DNA from: Rhodospirillaceae bacterium CCH5-H10
GTDB lineage: Bacteria > Pseudomonadota > Alphaproteobacteria > Reyranellales > Reyranellaceae
Direction of reading: 5' to 3'
DNA length: 36,590 bases
Assembly: GCA_001557035.1 (NCBI GenBank)
Contig: LSKJ01000508.1
Span: forward strand, 1-36,590
The translations under genes were made by a program, and so were the position numbers. Of the stretch, positions 28,081 through 36,590 are shown in pieces (the first letter of the stretch is position 1; each line of letters opens with the position of its first letter). Under the pieces are notes generated by a model. That model ran no database searches. It was given only the letters and a program-made list of their open reading frames with translations, and was not told the DNA's origin.

Positions 28081-28806
28081 TCAGTACATATGCTGGCCGC
28101 CGTTGATCGACAGGGTCGAGCCGGTGATGAAGCCGGCATCGTCGGCGATCAGGAACATCACGCCGCGGCCGATCTCCTCGGCCTTGCCGAGCCGGCCGAC
28201 CGGGATCTTCGCCACGATCTTCTCCAGCACGTTGGCCGGCACGGCCGCGACCATGTCGGTTTCGGTGTAGCCCGGCGCGATGGCGTTCACGGTGATGCCC
28301 TTCGACGCGCCTTCCTGGGCCAGCGCCTTGGTGAAGCCGTGGATGCCCGACTTGGCGGCGGCATAGTTCACCTGGCCGTATTGGCCGCCCTGGCCGTTGA
28401 TCGAGCCGATGTTGACGATGCGGCCGAAGCCGCGCGTGTTCATGCCTTCCCACACCGCCTTGCTCATGTTGAAGCAGGAGCCGAGGTTGGTGTCGATGAC
28501 GGCATCCCACATGTCGCGCGTCAGGCGGCGCATCGTTGAGTCGCGGGTGATGCCGGCATTGTTCACCAGGATCTCGACGGGACCCATGTCCTTTTCGATA
28601 TCGGCGATCACCGACTGGCAGGCGGCGAAGTCGCCGACGTCGAACTTGTAGACGTTGATGCCGGTCTCGGCCTTGAACTTGTTGGCCGCATCGTCGTTGC
28701 CGGCATAGGTCGCGGCGACCTTGTAGCCCTTGTCCTTCAGCATCCGGGAGATGGCGGCACCGATGCCACGCGTTCCGCCCGTCACGACTGCTACCCGTCC
28801 GGCCAT
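28081..28806 (-). CDS. phaB: Acetoacetyl-CoA reductase
   Basis: 241 residues, short-chain dehydrogenase. Reduces acetoacetyl-CoA to (R)-3-hydroxybutyryl-CoA with NADPH, the second step of PHB synthesis. NADP-binding TGGTRGIG (9-16), NNAG (82-85), catalytic S135, Y148 and K152 (GQVNYAAAKSG), and the PhaB-typical SINGQGGQYGQVNY stretch that separates it from FabG. GGGAGG five bases before ATG 28806 fixes the start. It sits apart from phaA, which is about 1.9 kb away on the same strand. Confidence 0.94.
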   Translation of the reverse strand: MAGRVAVVTGGTRGIGAAISRMLKDKGYKVAATYAGNDDAANKFKAETGINVYKFDVGDFAACQSVIADIEKDMGPVEILVNNAGITRDSTMRRLTRDMWDAVIDTNLGSCFNMSKAVWEGMNTRGFGRIVNIGSINGQGGQYGQVNYAAAKSGIHGFTKALAQEGASKGITVNAIAPGYTETDMVAAVPANVLEKIVAKIPVGRLGKAEEIGRGVMFLIADDAGFITGSTLSINGGQHMY

Positions 28807-28835
28807 TTTTTCCTCCCTGATGATAACGCCCACAC

Positions 28836-28866
28836 ACTCTAGCCGGTTATCCCCCGCCCCCGGCAA
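28836..28866 (-). promoter_or_regulatory. Candidate promoter of phaB
   Basis: Minus-strand TTGCCG (28866-28861), a 19-base spacer and TAGAGT (28841-28836), predicting a start near 28829 and a 23-base leader carrying the GGGAGG site. The spacer is long, so strength is doubtful. The layout parallels the TTGCAT-N19-TAGAAT element at 14840. Confidence 0.35.
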
Positions 28867-28951
28867 GCGTCAGATGCGTGTCGGCGCGATGAGCGAATTG
28901 ATCGACGCCGCCGGATAGAGGCGATCGGCGACGCACGCCTAGAACGGCGGC

Positions 28952-30172
28952 ATGAAACCTTTCACCGCCCTGCTCGGCGCCGCCGCCGGGACCCACACCG
29001 CCGACCAGATGGCGCTCGCAACCCTGCCGCTGACGGCGACCCTCGTGCTGGGCGCCGGTCCGGACCTGCTCGGCCTTCTGGTGGCCGCGCAGAGTGCATC
29101 CTGGCTGCTGGTCTCGCTCCCCGCCGGCGCCTGGATCGACCGCCTGCCGCGCCGCCGCATGCTGATCGTGGCGCTGACGCTGGGCCTCACCGCCTCGCTC
29201 GTCGCCGTCGCGGCGGCAGCCACCGGCTATGTCTTCCTGCTGGGCCTCGCCGCCATCGCCGGCGCTTCGGGCACCGTCGTCTACGTGCTGACCTCGGTGT
29301 CGCTGCTCCCGAGCCTGGTGGCGGCGGGCGACCTGCCTCGCTCCAACGCGCGCCTCGAACTCGCGCGTGCCGTCGTGAGCCTCGCCGCGCCGTTCGTGGC
29401 CGGTCTCCTCGCACAGCATCTGTCACCGACCTGGGGCTATGCGCTGGCGGCCCTCGGCGCCTGCCTCGCGCTGGCCTGCGTGCTCGCCCTGCCGGAAGGC
29501 GCGGCACCGGCGGTCGGCACCGAGCGCCCCTCGCTCGCCAGCGCCATCCGCCTGGGCACCTCGTTCGTCGTCCGCAACGAGCTGCTGCGCGGCATCAGCC
29601 TGTGCGCGATCTTCTGGAACTTCGCCTTCTTCGCCCTGCTGGCAATCTGGGCGCCTCTGGCATTGGGACCGCTCGGCCTCGATCCGGCGCAGATGGGCCT
29701 CGCCCAGTCGACCTACGGCGCCGGCCTGATCCTCGGCGCATTGGTGGCGCCGGTCACGACGCGCCGCCTGCCACCGCTCGTGACGCTGATCTTCGGGCCA
29801 GCCGTATCGATCGTGGCGGCGCTGCTGTTCCTCGCTGCTCCCTCGGGCCATGGACTAGCCCTCGCGGCCGCCGGTTACTTCCTCGTGGGCTTCGGACCGA
29901 TGCTGTGGCTGATCTGCCAGACGACGGTGCGCCAGCTCGTGACACCGTCGGCCCTGATGGGCCGGGTCAACGCCACGGTCCAGACCGCGATCTACGGCGT
30001 GCGGCCGCTGGGCGCCCTGGCCGGCGGGCTGGTGGCAGCGCACGCGGGCCTGCATGCAGCCCTGCTGCTGATTGCCGTCTCGTTCGCGCTGTCGACCCTA
30101 GTCATCGTCCTGTCGTCGCTGGCGCGACTTCGCGCCATGCCGGCGCCGGTGCAGATTCCGGCGCGGGCTTGA
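28952..30172 (+). CDS. MFS transporter, EntS/MFS_3-like exporter
   Basis: 406 residues with 12 predicted membrane helices in two six-helix halves. Helix 2-3 loop GAWIDRLPRRRML is the MFS motif A variant seen in enterobactin exporter-like (MFS_3) proteins; the second half begins near ELLRGISLCAIFWNF. Likely exports a hydrophobic small molecule or siderophore, substrate unknown. It is divergent from phaB and interrupts the phaB-phaA spacing on the opposite strand. Confidence 0.88.
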   Translation: MKPFTALLGAAAGTHTADQMALATLPLTATLVLGAGPDLLGLLVAAQSASWLLVSLPAGAWIDRLPRRRMLIVALTLGLTASLVAVAAAATGYVFLLGLAAIAGASGTVVYVLTSVSLLPSLVAAGDLPRSNARLELARAVVSLAAPFVAGLLAQHLSPTWGYALAALGACLALACVLALPEGAAPAVGTERPSLASAIRLGTSFVVRNELLRGISLCAIFWNFAFFALLAIWAPLALGPLGLDPAQMGLAQSTYGAGLILGALVAPVTTRRLPPLVTLIFGPAVSIVAALLFLAAPSGHGLALAAAGYFLVGFGPMLWLICQTTVRQLVTPSALMGRVNATVQTAIYGVRPLGALAGGLVAAHAGLHAALLLIAVSFALSTLVIVLSSLARLRAMPAPVQIPARA

Positions 30173-30215
30173 CCCGCACGCCTGTCCGTCGGATTTTGCC
30201 GGCGGAGGTCGTTGC

Positions 30216-30653
30216 ATGATGAAGTTTCTGGGCGCCGCGTTGCTGGCGCTGTCCCTGTCCGCTTGCCAGAACTCGCCTTCGCCCTGGTACCAGGCCTATG
30301 GCACGACGAGCTTCCCCGTCGCCAAGGACGGCATGGCCGCGCTCTACATCGTGCGCGACGCCGCCCCGCCGGACGCCGCGAGCATTCCCATTTCCATGAG
30401 CCGCAATCCCGTCGGAGGCCTCGCGGGCTCGACCTGGATGCGCCTCGACCTGCCGCCCAATCCTTACGATCTGCGCGCCTTCGGCAGCAGCGAGAGCACC
30501 GAGCTGATCATCACGCTCGTTGCCGGCGAGACCCGCTTCCTGTTGGCGGAGCCCAAGGGCACCAACGACGCCCAGCTCATGTGGCTGTCTCAGAAAGACG
30601 GACGCGCACTGGTCCGCAAGGGCACGCAGGTCGGCAGCTACTACAATCCCTGA
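30216..30653 (+). CDS. Small lipoprotein, DUF2846-like
   Basis: 145 residues. Lipobox LSAC (C17) after a short hydrophobic signal; GGAGG seven bases before ATG 30216 favours this start over the ATG one codon later. The mature part is beta-rich (AALYIVRDA, STWMRLDLPPNPYDL, ELIITLVAGETRFLLAEP), resembling DUF2846 lipoproteins. No enzymatic motif seen. Possibly co-transcribed with the MFS gene (43 bases upstream) and ended by a strong terminator. Confidence 0.7.
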   Translation: MMKFLGAALLALSLSACQNSPSPWYQAYGTTSFPVAKDGMAALYIVRDAAPPDAASIPISMSRNPVGGLAGSTWMRLDLPPNPYDLRAFGSSESTELIITLVAGETRFLLAEPKGTNDAQLMWLSQKDGRALVRKGTQVGSYYNP

Positions 30654-30660
30654 AAACCAG

Positions 30661-30699
30661 AACGCCCGAAGGATTTCTCCTTCGGGCGTTTTGATTTTC
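30661..30699 (+). terminator. Strong rho-independent terminator between convergent genes
   Basis: A 13-bp perfect stem AACGCCCGAAGGA / TCCTTCGGGCGTT (30661-30673 and 30678-30690) with loop TTTC and the tail TTTGATTTT on the plus strand. It starts 8 bases after the lipoprotein stop and lies 15 bases beyond the phaA stop, so it may act for both strands; the minus-strand tail is weaker. Confidence 0.92.
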
Positions 30700-30713
30700 G
30701 GTGCCGACCGAGA

Positions 30714-31892
<1,179 letters not shown>

Positions 31893-31926
31893 GAAATCCT
31901 CCTTGGCAGGCCGCCCTCGCGGATAT

Positions 31927-33111
31927 TTATAGGCCTGCCGCGCGGCGGGGCAAGGACCGCCGGGCCGCCGTTCCGACGGGCTTCATTCCGAACAGCGGCC
32001 GGATCCAGCGCCACGGGCGCACCAGCCCTGCGTAAATCGCCCAGGTCCCGGCGAAGGTCGCCACGACGGCCGCCATGAATCCGGGGAGCGGCGGCACTCC
32101 GATCTTCAGCAGCCAGTAGACCGCCACGACGGTCACCGTCTGGTGGATCAGATAGAACGGATAGACCGCCTCGGTCGCCGCCGCGAGGAAGGCCGGCCGC
32201 CGGGTCAGATGGCGGTGGGCGAATCCCACGATGGCGAACAGCCAGGCCATGACGTTGACGCCCGACAGAAGGGCGAAGACCGGCCGCGCCGACGGCTCGA
32301 TCACCGGCCGCACCGTGCCCTCGAAGTAACCGAAGTAGAGGCATGCGTAGGCCGCGATCCCGACGAGCAGCGAGACGAAACGCTGACGCTGCAGCGCGCT
32401 GAGAAGATCGGGCGATCCGAAGAGGAAGGCGCCGTAGAGGAGCAGCGCGCCGTACGAAACGAGCCCGTTCCAGTCGCCCACCAGGCCGTTGATGTTCCAT
32501 GAGACCGGCACCAGCCAGAGCGTCGAGGCGGCCAGCGGCAGGACCATCAGCCACTGCAGCCCATGACGCGCCGCGATCGCACCGGCCTCCGTCACGGCGG
32601 CACTGCCCCGCGGGCTCCGCGCCCACAGGAAGACCGGCAGCAGCACCAGCGTCAGCACGAGGACGTAGGCCACGAACCAGAGGTGATGCCAGCTCATGTT
32701 GCCCTTGGGATAGACGCCGTCGAAGGCGTGCGGCAGCCACTGCAGGAACGAGCCGGTGAACTGACCCGTGTAGAGCCGCTCCAGATAGACCTGCGGCGGC
32801 ACGATCACGACCATGCCGAAAGCCAGCGGCAACAGCAGCCGCTTCAGCCGGTCGCGCACGAAGGCGCCCGGGGTGCGGTCGCCCAGCGCCAGCATGATCG
32901 CCGCGCCCGACACCAGGAAGATCAGCGGCATGCGCCAGCGGTTCAGGAACCGCATGGCCTCGCGCAGGCCTTCGAGACTGTCAGGACTTGTGACGTGCCA
33001 GGACCAGCCCGACCAGGCCATGCCGGCGTGGTAGAAGATCAGCAAGCCGAAGGCTGTGACGCGAAGCCAGTCGAGATCGGCACGGCGGTCGGCAAAGATG
33101 GCAGGCGGCAT
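31927..33111 (-). CDS. Membrane acyltransferase, family 3 (Acyl_transf_3)
   Basis: 394 residues, about ten membrane helices. N-terminal helix with [18 protein letters not shown] (the conserved His, H27) and the [12 protein letters not shown] motif of family-3 acyltransferases such as OafA and OpgC; the [14 protein letters not shown] stretch is also typical. Acylates carbohydrate moieties of envelope glycans or similar at the inner membrane. Preceded, 126 bases upstream on the same strand, by a membrane LytTR regulator; the pair may form a regulator-target unit. The gap contains an inverted repeat TCGTC-N7-GACGA (33164-33180). Confidence 0.9.
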   Translation of the reverse strand: MPPAIFADRRADLDWLRVTAFGLLIFYHAGMAWSGWSWHVTSPDSLEGLREAMRFLNRWRMPLIFLVSGAAIMLALGDRTPGAFVRDRLKRLLLPLAFGMVVIVPPQVYLERLYTGQFTGSFLQWLPHAFDGVYPKGNMSWHHLWFVAYVLVLTLVLLPVFLWARSPRGSAAVTEAGAIAARHGLQWLMVLPLAASTLWLVPVSWNINGLVGDWNGLVSYGALLLYGAFLFGSPDLLSALQRQRFVSLLVGIAAYACLYFGYFEGTVRPVIEPSARPVFALLSGVNVMAWLFAIVGFAHRHLTRRPAFLAAATEAVYPFYLIHQTVTVVAVYWLLKIGVPPLPGFMAAVVATFAGTWAIYAGLVRPWRWIRPLFGMKPVGTAARRSLPRRAAGL

Positions 33112-33163
33112 GACAGGGCTCCCGGGATGGACGCCGGGACTTACCCTGCAAACCCTTGATTTC

Positions 33164-33180
33164 TCGTCGTTTTGTGACGA
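33164..33180. promoter_or_regulatory. Inverted repeat between lytTR and acyltransferase genes
   Basis: TCGTC-GTTTTGT-GACGA in the 126-base gap, 53 bases before the acyltransferase start and AT-richer than its surroundings. A possible target for the adjacent LytTR protein, although LytTR sites are classically direct repeats. Confidence 0.3.
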
Positions 33181-33237
33181 CCGGAGCCGCGGGTGGGACG
33201 AACGGCGGGCGCTACGGGACGTCCGGTCGGCCCTGAC

Positions 33238-34074
33238 TCACGCCCTCACGGGCGCCAGCGCCTCGAAGCGCTGGCGGTAGCGGCGGCTGAGGTTCACCTC
33301 GGCGCCGCCCTGGAGGCGGATGCGCCAGTCGCCGTTCACCCAGGGTGTCACCTCGATCACGCGGGCGATGTTGACCAGATGGGATTTGTGCACGCGCACG
33401 AACCGTTTCGGGTCGAGCTCGCCTTCCAGCCGGGTGAGCGAGGAGCGGATCTCGAAGGTCTCGTCGCCGACATGCAGCACGGCGTAATTTCCCGAAGCCT
33501 CGATCCAGTCGATGTCGGCCACCTCGACCATGATCTCGCGGCCCTTGCGGCGGACGGCGAAGCGTTCGGGCAGAGGAGCATGTGCCACCTCGGCGGCCGG
33601 AGGGGCCAGCACCGGCACCGGGCGCGTCATATAGTGGCGGAGTGCCACCGTACCGGCGCTCAGCAGCCCGTAGGCGATGATATCCTTCGCAAACTCATAG
33701 AGCATCCGGTCGGCAGTGAGCGGAAAACTGTGCGGCTCGCCGACGATGCCCGCGAACCACAGGAGTCGGAGCGCCGCCATGCCCAGCGTGTGGGCAATGC
33801 TGAACGGCACGACTGCAGCCACATGGATCAGGAGATTGCGCGGCCGGTCGCCGATCGGGAAGCGGCGATGCAGCCAGTAGATCGCCGGCAGGAGGGCCGC
33901 GACGACCAGATGGCTGGAAACCTGGATCGCCAGGGCCGCGCCGTAAGACATCGGGACGCCGCGCGCCGTCTCGTTCGCCATCTCCACATGGGCGTGCGCG
34001 AACACCGAGACCGTGAGCAGCGCCGCCCAGATCGCCGGCACGCGCCAGTCGAAAGACCTAGCCGGTGACGACAC
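33238..34074 (-). CDS. Membrane-anchored LytTR-family DNA-binding regulator
   Basis: 278 residues. Four predicted membrane helices (about 12-30, 44-68, 79-110, 128-148), then a LytTR DNA-binding domain (about 170-275) with VADIDWIEASGNYAVLHVGDETFEIRSSL, KRFVRVHKSHLVNI and the terminal LSRRYRQRF. No receiver domain, so the membrane part likely senses a signal directly. GTG start at 34074 overlaps the end of the phaC-like gene by 17 bases, so translation is coupled. Probable targets are its neighbours, the acyltransferase gene or itself. The family call is firm; the signal is unknown. Confidence 0.92.
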   Translation of the reverse strand: MSSPARSFDWRVPAIWAALLTVSVFAHAHVEMANETARGVPMSYGAALAIQVSSHLVVAALLPAIYWLHRRFPIGDRPRNLLIHVAAVVPFSIAHTLGMAALRLLWFAGIVGEPHSFPLTADRMLYEFAKDIIAYGLLSAGTVALRHYMTRPVPVLAPPAAEVAHAPLPERFAVRRKGREIMVEVADIDWIEASGNYAVLHVGDETFEIRSSLTRLEGELDPKRFVRVHKSHLVNIARVIEVTPWVNGDWRIRLQGGAEVNLSRRYRQRFEALAPVRA

Positions 34075-35332
34075 GGGACCGCCGGGTCGGAAGATTGCCC
34101 AGCCACTCCATCAACGGCGTCCAGCAGAGATCGCGCGCACGGCCGCTCACCACCATGCCGATATGGCCGAGCGGCAGGTCGATCCGCGTCGCGTTCTTCA
34201 GCCCCTTCTTCGGATCCGCGAGCGCCGCGGCCGAGAGCGGCGGCACGATGCGGTCGCCCGACGGGATCATGACCAGCGCCGGCACCTTGATCTTCGACGG
34301 CACGACGCGGCGGCCCGCCACGACCCACCTGTTGCTGCCGGGAATGTTGTCGCCGTACCAGCCCACCAGGCATTCGCGCGCCGTCGGCCCGGCGAGCGGC
34401 GCGCCGCCGTTCAGCCAGTCCTCCAGCAGCACGAACTCCTTCGCATGTTCGCCGCGCTGGTCGAGCCCCAGGAAGCGCCCGAATTTCTTCACGGCAAGCC
34501 AGGGATCGAGCGACCAGAACAGGGTCTGCAGGATATCGACTGGCAGCTCGCCGACCTTGTCGGCGACTTCGGCCAGCAACGGCCCCGTCGAGATCAGGAA
34601 GGCCTGGCCCGTACGGTCGGCATGGAAATCCCACGGCGCCGCCATCAGAGCGAGACCGGCGACGCGCCGCGGCTTGCGTGCGGCCAGCGCGACGGTGAGC
34701 GTGCCGCCCATGCAGTAGCCCAGCACTGCCGGCGCCCGGCGCGCGCGCTTGGCAACGAACGCCAGCGCCCGTTCGAGGCGCGCCACATAGGCCGTGGTGT
34801 CGAAGCCGCGTTCCTCCTCATTGGGCGTGCCCCAGTCGACGAGGTAGGGCCGTAGCCCCTGCGCCGCCATGGCGCGCAGCAGACTCTTCTCGGCGGTGAG
34901 GTCGAGCACTTCCCATCGGTTGATCAGCGACGGCACGACCAGCACGGCCCGCGCCCCGCGCTTGCGGGCCACGCGATGGGTGGCGCCGTAGTCCAGCAGG
35001 CGCGTATTGCCTTCGCGCCAGGCGGCCGGCGGGTCCTCCAGCGTTCGGTGGACCTCGTTGCGCTGGTAGGCGAGCACGCCGTCGGCCAGCCTGCCCATGC
35101 GCCTGCGGATCTCGCGCTGCAGGGCTTCCTCGAACTTGCCCGGACCGGCCAAGGCTTCGAGGGCGCCGATCTCCGGCAGCAGCGCCGCCAGCGATTCAGG
35201 AGGTGCGGCTGCGGGACTCGAGTTCTGCGAGCCGGGCTTCAAGAGCTTCCACGCGCTTTCGGAGCTCGCCCAGGTCATCAGGGCCGTCCCGAGATGGAGC
35301 GGCAGCGGGCGGGGGCCTAGTCGTGCCTGCAT
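34058..35332 (-). CDS. phaC: PhaC-like PHA synthase (alpha/beta hydrolase fold, Cys nucleophile)
   Basis: 424 residues from ATG 35332, which has AAGGAG (35344-35339) six bases upstream, a strong signal; a TTG at 35350 is less likely. PHA-synthase lipase-like box GYCMGG with the nucleophile Cys (C207), the Asp in PSGDRIVPP (D360) and the His in LPLGHIGMV (H390). Polymerises (R)-3-hydroxyacyl-CoA into polyester. Class I enzymes are near 590 aa and class III/IV near 355-360 aa, so 424 aa with a small upstream partner resembles class III/IV with an extended N-terminus. Its first 137 bases overlap the end of the PhaE-like gene in another frame. A depolymerase-like role is less likely because the nucleophile is Cys. 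Confidence 0.85.
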   Translation of the reverse strand: MQARLGPRPLPLHLGTALMTWASSESAWKLLKPGSQNSSPAAAPPESLAALLPEIGALEALAGPGKFEEALQREIRRRMGRLADGVLAYQRNEVHRTLEDPPAAWREGNTRLLDYGATHRVARKRGARAVLVVPSLINRWEVLDLTAEKSLLRAMAAQGLRPYLVDWGTPNEEERGFDTTAYVARLERALAFVAKRARRAPAVLGYCMGGTLTVALAARKPRRVAGLALMAAPWDFHADRTGQAFLISTGPLLAEVADKVGELPVDILQTLFWSLDPWLAVKKFGRFLGLDQRGEHAKEFVLLEDWLNGGAPLAGPTARECLVGWYGDNIPGSNRWVVAGRRVVPSKIKVPALVMIPSGDRIVPPLSAAALADPKKGLKNATRIDLPLGHIGMVVSGRARDLCWTPLMEWLGNLPTRRSRVVTG

Positions 35333-35555
35333 TAGAAGCTCCTTGGGCAACCTGCATTGCCGAGGCGACCTGCGTGTTCGCGGCCGCGAAGAGACGGGCG
35401 ATCTGCTCGGTCACGGTCTGGTCGGAAGCGAGACCGGAAAGCTGAGCCTGCCACAGATCGAGGTAGCGGCGCGCCAACCTGTCGAAATCGGCGCCGGAAT
35501 CGCCTGTCGTATCGCCTGTCGCACCGCCCGTCGCATTGTCGTTTTCGGAGGCCAT
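35196..35555 (-). CDS. Small PhaE/PhaR-type candidate subunit, unrecognised family
   Basis: 119 residues from ATG 35555, or 141 from an in-frame ATG at 35621. A Gly/Thr/Asp-rich head is followed by an aromatic amphipathic stretch DFDRLARRYLDLWQAQLSGL (about 23-42), an Ala/Pro linker and a C-terminal coiled coil LGELRKRVEALEARLAELES (about 95-114). Size, helical content and position directly before a PHA synthase gene recall the PhaE/PhaR subunits of class III/IV synthases or a phasin. The coiled-coil codons overlap the start of phaC in another frame by 137 bases. No Shine-Dalgarno precedes 35555; a TATAGT box six bases upstream suggests a leaderless message. Function is inferred. Confidence 0.6.
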   Translation of the reverse strand: MASENDNATGGATGDTTGDSGADFDRLARRYLDLWQAQLSGLASDQTVTEQIARLFAAANTQVASAMQVAQGASNAGTTRPPPAAAPSRDGPDDLGELRKRVEALEARLAELESRSRTS

Positions 35556-35561
35556 GAACAC

Positions 35562-35567
35562 ACTATA
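35562..35567 (-). promoter_or_regulatory. Candidate -10 box giving a leaderless PhaE-like mRNA
   Basis: TATAGT on the minus strand, ending six bases before ATG 35555, which would place transcription initiation at or next to the start codon. The -35 region (GCAGCA at 17 bases) is poor, so an activator or extended contacts may be needed. Confidence 0.3.
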
Positions 35568-35698
35568 GCGCATCGCGGCGCTCGTGCTGCTTTCGCATGA
35601 GCAAAGCGTGCCTTGTCGCATTGCGGCATCGGCGCTAAGGTGACCGATCCCAGTAAACGAGCGTTCACCGCGCGCGGGAGCTAGAGGAGCGAAGCGTA

Positions 35699-36325
35699 AT
35701 GGCCGATCAGGCAGTACCCGAAGGCGGACCGAAAGCGGCGCCTGTGGTGATCAAGAAGTACGCGAACCGGCGGCTCTACAATACCGCGACATCGGCCTAT
35801 GTGACGCTCGATCATCTTTCCCAGATGGTGAAGGACAAGACCGACTTCGTGGTCTACGACGCCAAGACCGGCGACGAGATCACGCGCTCGGTCCTGACGC
35901 AGATCATCTTCGAGGAAGAGAGCAAGGGCGGCCAGACGCTGCTGCCGATCCCGTTCCTGCGCCAGCTCATCTCCTTCTATGGCGACAGCCTGCAGGGCGT
36001 GGTGCCGCAATATCTCGAAATGTCGATGACGCAGTTCGCGCGCAACCAGGACCAGATGCGCCGCTACATGCAGAATGCCTTCGGCTTCAACCCGTTCCAG
36101 CAGTTCGAGTCGATGGGCAAGCAGAACATGGCGATGTTCGAGAACGCCATGCGCATGTTCAATCCGTTCGGCACCGCGCCCGGCACACAGGCGCCGACCG
36201 GTTCGGCGCCTGAACCCACGCCGCCGTCCGCGCCGGCACCCGCCAACGACACCGCGATCGACGACCTGAAGCGCAAGCTCGACGAGCTGCAGAACCAGCT
36301 CGCGGAACTCGGCAAGAAGTCCTGA
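35699..36325 (+). CDS. phaR: Polyhydroxyalkanoate synthesis repressor PhaR
   Basis: 208 residues. N-terminal PHB/PHA accumulation regulator DNA-binding domain (about 16-78: VIKKYANRRLYNTATSAYVTLDHL), then the polymer-binding PHB_acc region (about 85-150: LLPIPFLRQLISFYGDSLQGVVPQYLEMSM), a Pro/Ala linker and a short C-terminal coiled coil. PhaR represses phasin and pha genes and is released when it binds nascent PHB granules. GGAG lies nine bases before the ATG. Divergent from the PhaE-like/phaC run across a 143-base region, which is its likely operator zone. Confidence 0.95.
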   Translation: MADQAVPEGGPKAAPVVIKKYANRRLYNTATSAYVTLDHLSQMVKDKTDFVVYDAKTGDEITRSVLTQIIFEEESKGGQTLLPIPFLRQLISFYGDSLQGVVPQYLEMSMTQFARNQDQMRRYMQNAFGFNPFQQFESMGKQNMAMFENAMRMFNPFGTAPGTQAPTGSAPEPTPPSAPAPANDTAIDDLKRKLDELQNQLAELGKKS

Positions 36326-36332
36326 CCGCGTC

Positions 36333-36521
36333 ATGAGCACGTCGGCCTCGTCGATGACCCGCCGGGTCATGTCGCCCTGCATCGGCATCTGCAAGCTCGA
36401 CCAGAAGAGCGGCCTCTGCATCGGCTGCAAGCGCACGATCGAGGAGATCGGCCGCTGGGCCATGCTCGACGATCCCGCACGCCAGGCGATCGTCGACCAG
36501 CTTCCGACGCGGAAGCTCTAG
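36333..36521 (+). CDS. DUF1289 small cysteine-rich protein
   Basis: 62 residues with the DUF1289 pattern: SPCIGICKLD...CIGCKRTIEEIGRW, four cysteines spaced CxxxC...CxxC, presumably a metal or Fe-S site. Function of the family is unknown. It starts 7 bases after the phaR stop, so it is co-transcribed. An in-frame ATG at codon 8 is an alternative start. Confidence 0.9.
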   Translation: MSTSASSMTRRVMSPCIGICKLDQKSGLCIGCKRTIEEIGRWAMLDDPARQAIVDQLPTRKL

Positions 36522-36540
36522 CGGCCTTGTCCTCTCTTCT

Positions 36541-36590
36541 CCTCCCCCGTCATACGGGGGAGGTTGGGAGGGGGAAGGCAACGCCATGAT
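36541..36590. repeat. Palindromic (REP/BIME-like) element, copy 3, cut by window end
   Basis: Hairpin CCTCCCCCGT-cat-ACGGGGGAGG (36541-36563), then GGGAGGGGGAAGGCAAC, the same inner flank as copies 1 and 2. The partner hairpin would lie beyond the window. It follows the DUF1289 stop by 19 bases, again a gene 3' end. Confidence 0.8.

Noticed and set aside
35613..35641. TTGTCG-N17-TAAGGT as the phaR promoter
   Set aside because: Plausible spacing but weak hexamers; not enough to list as a feature.

Overview
The window is a high-GC chromosomal segment from an alphaproteobacterium. The support is a cbb3-oxidase assembly tail (ccoI-ccoS), a PhaR-type regulator with a PHA (polyhydroxyalkanoate) gene set, a DUF1289 protein, and dense short operons with ATGA overlaps. 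A Rhodospirillales/Reyranella-like host is my guess from gene content and cannot be proved here.

Layout. 1-2537: 3' part of ccoI, then ccoS and a 66-aa two-helix membrane protein. 2618-7866: a possible small island. A degenerate copy of a tRNA 3' end lies at 2618-2648 and an intact tRNA-Arg(ACG) at 7790-7866, in the same orientation. Between them are an A-PCP-TE synthetase (911 aa), a divergent acyl-CoA synthetase alpha-type protein, and a GNAT acyltransferase. 8197-10341: an envelope lipoprotein, a secreted DUF4864-type protein and a DMT exporter. 10409-13233: hsp20-lon, translationally coupled. 13234-20471: amidohydrolase diverging from a solute-binding protein, then (minus strand) a GNAT, an LLM monooxygenase, and an amidase preceded by a 60-aa AtzG/GatC-like partner. 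20566-22734: a Kef-type antiporter with a Usp-like tail. 22742-28806 (minus strand): phaB, a terminator, then a tight run of AhpD-like protein, tam-like methyltransferase, gamma-glutamyltransferase, rlmI and a patatin-like lipoprotein. 28952-30653: an MFS exporter and a lipoprotein on the plus strand, separating phaB from phaA. 30714-35555 (minus strand): a collinear run of PhaE-like small protein, PhaC-like synthase, membrane LytTR regulator, acyltransferase-3 and phaA. 35699-36521: phaR and a DUF1289 gene.

How the genes fit together. PhaA and PhaB make (R)-3-hydroxybutyryl-CoA, the PhaC-like enzyme polymerises it (perhaps with the small PhaE-like protein), and PhaR reports on polymer level from the divergent gene. 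The LytTR sensor overlapping phaC could tie the polymer genes to envelope state. The binding-protein/amidohydrolase/amidase/monooxygenase stretch looks like scavenging of N-containing organic compounds. Paired C/G-rich hairpins recur at three gene 3' ends (13243, 16479, 36541) and form a REP/BIME-like family.

The observations most worth a second look are the tRNA-flanked A-PCP-TE cassette, the 137-base overlap of two plausible PHA-synthase genes, the LytTR gene inside a PHA operon, and the AtzG-like small subunit coupled to an amidase.
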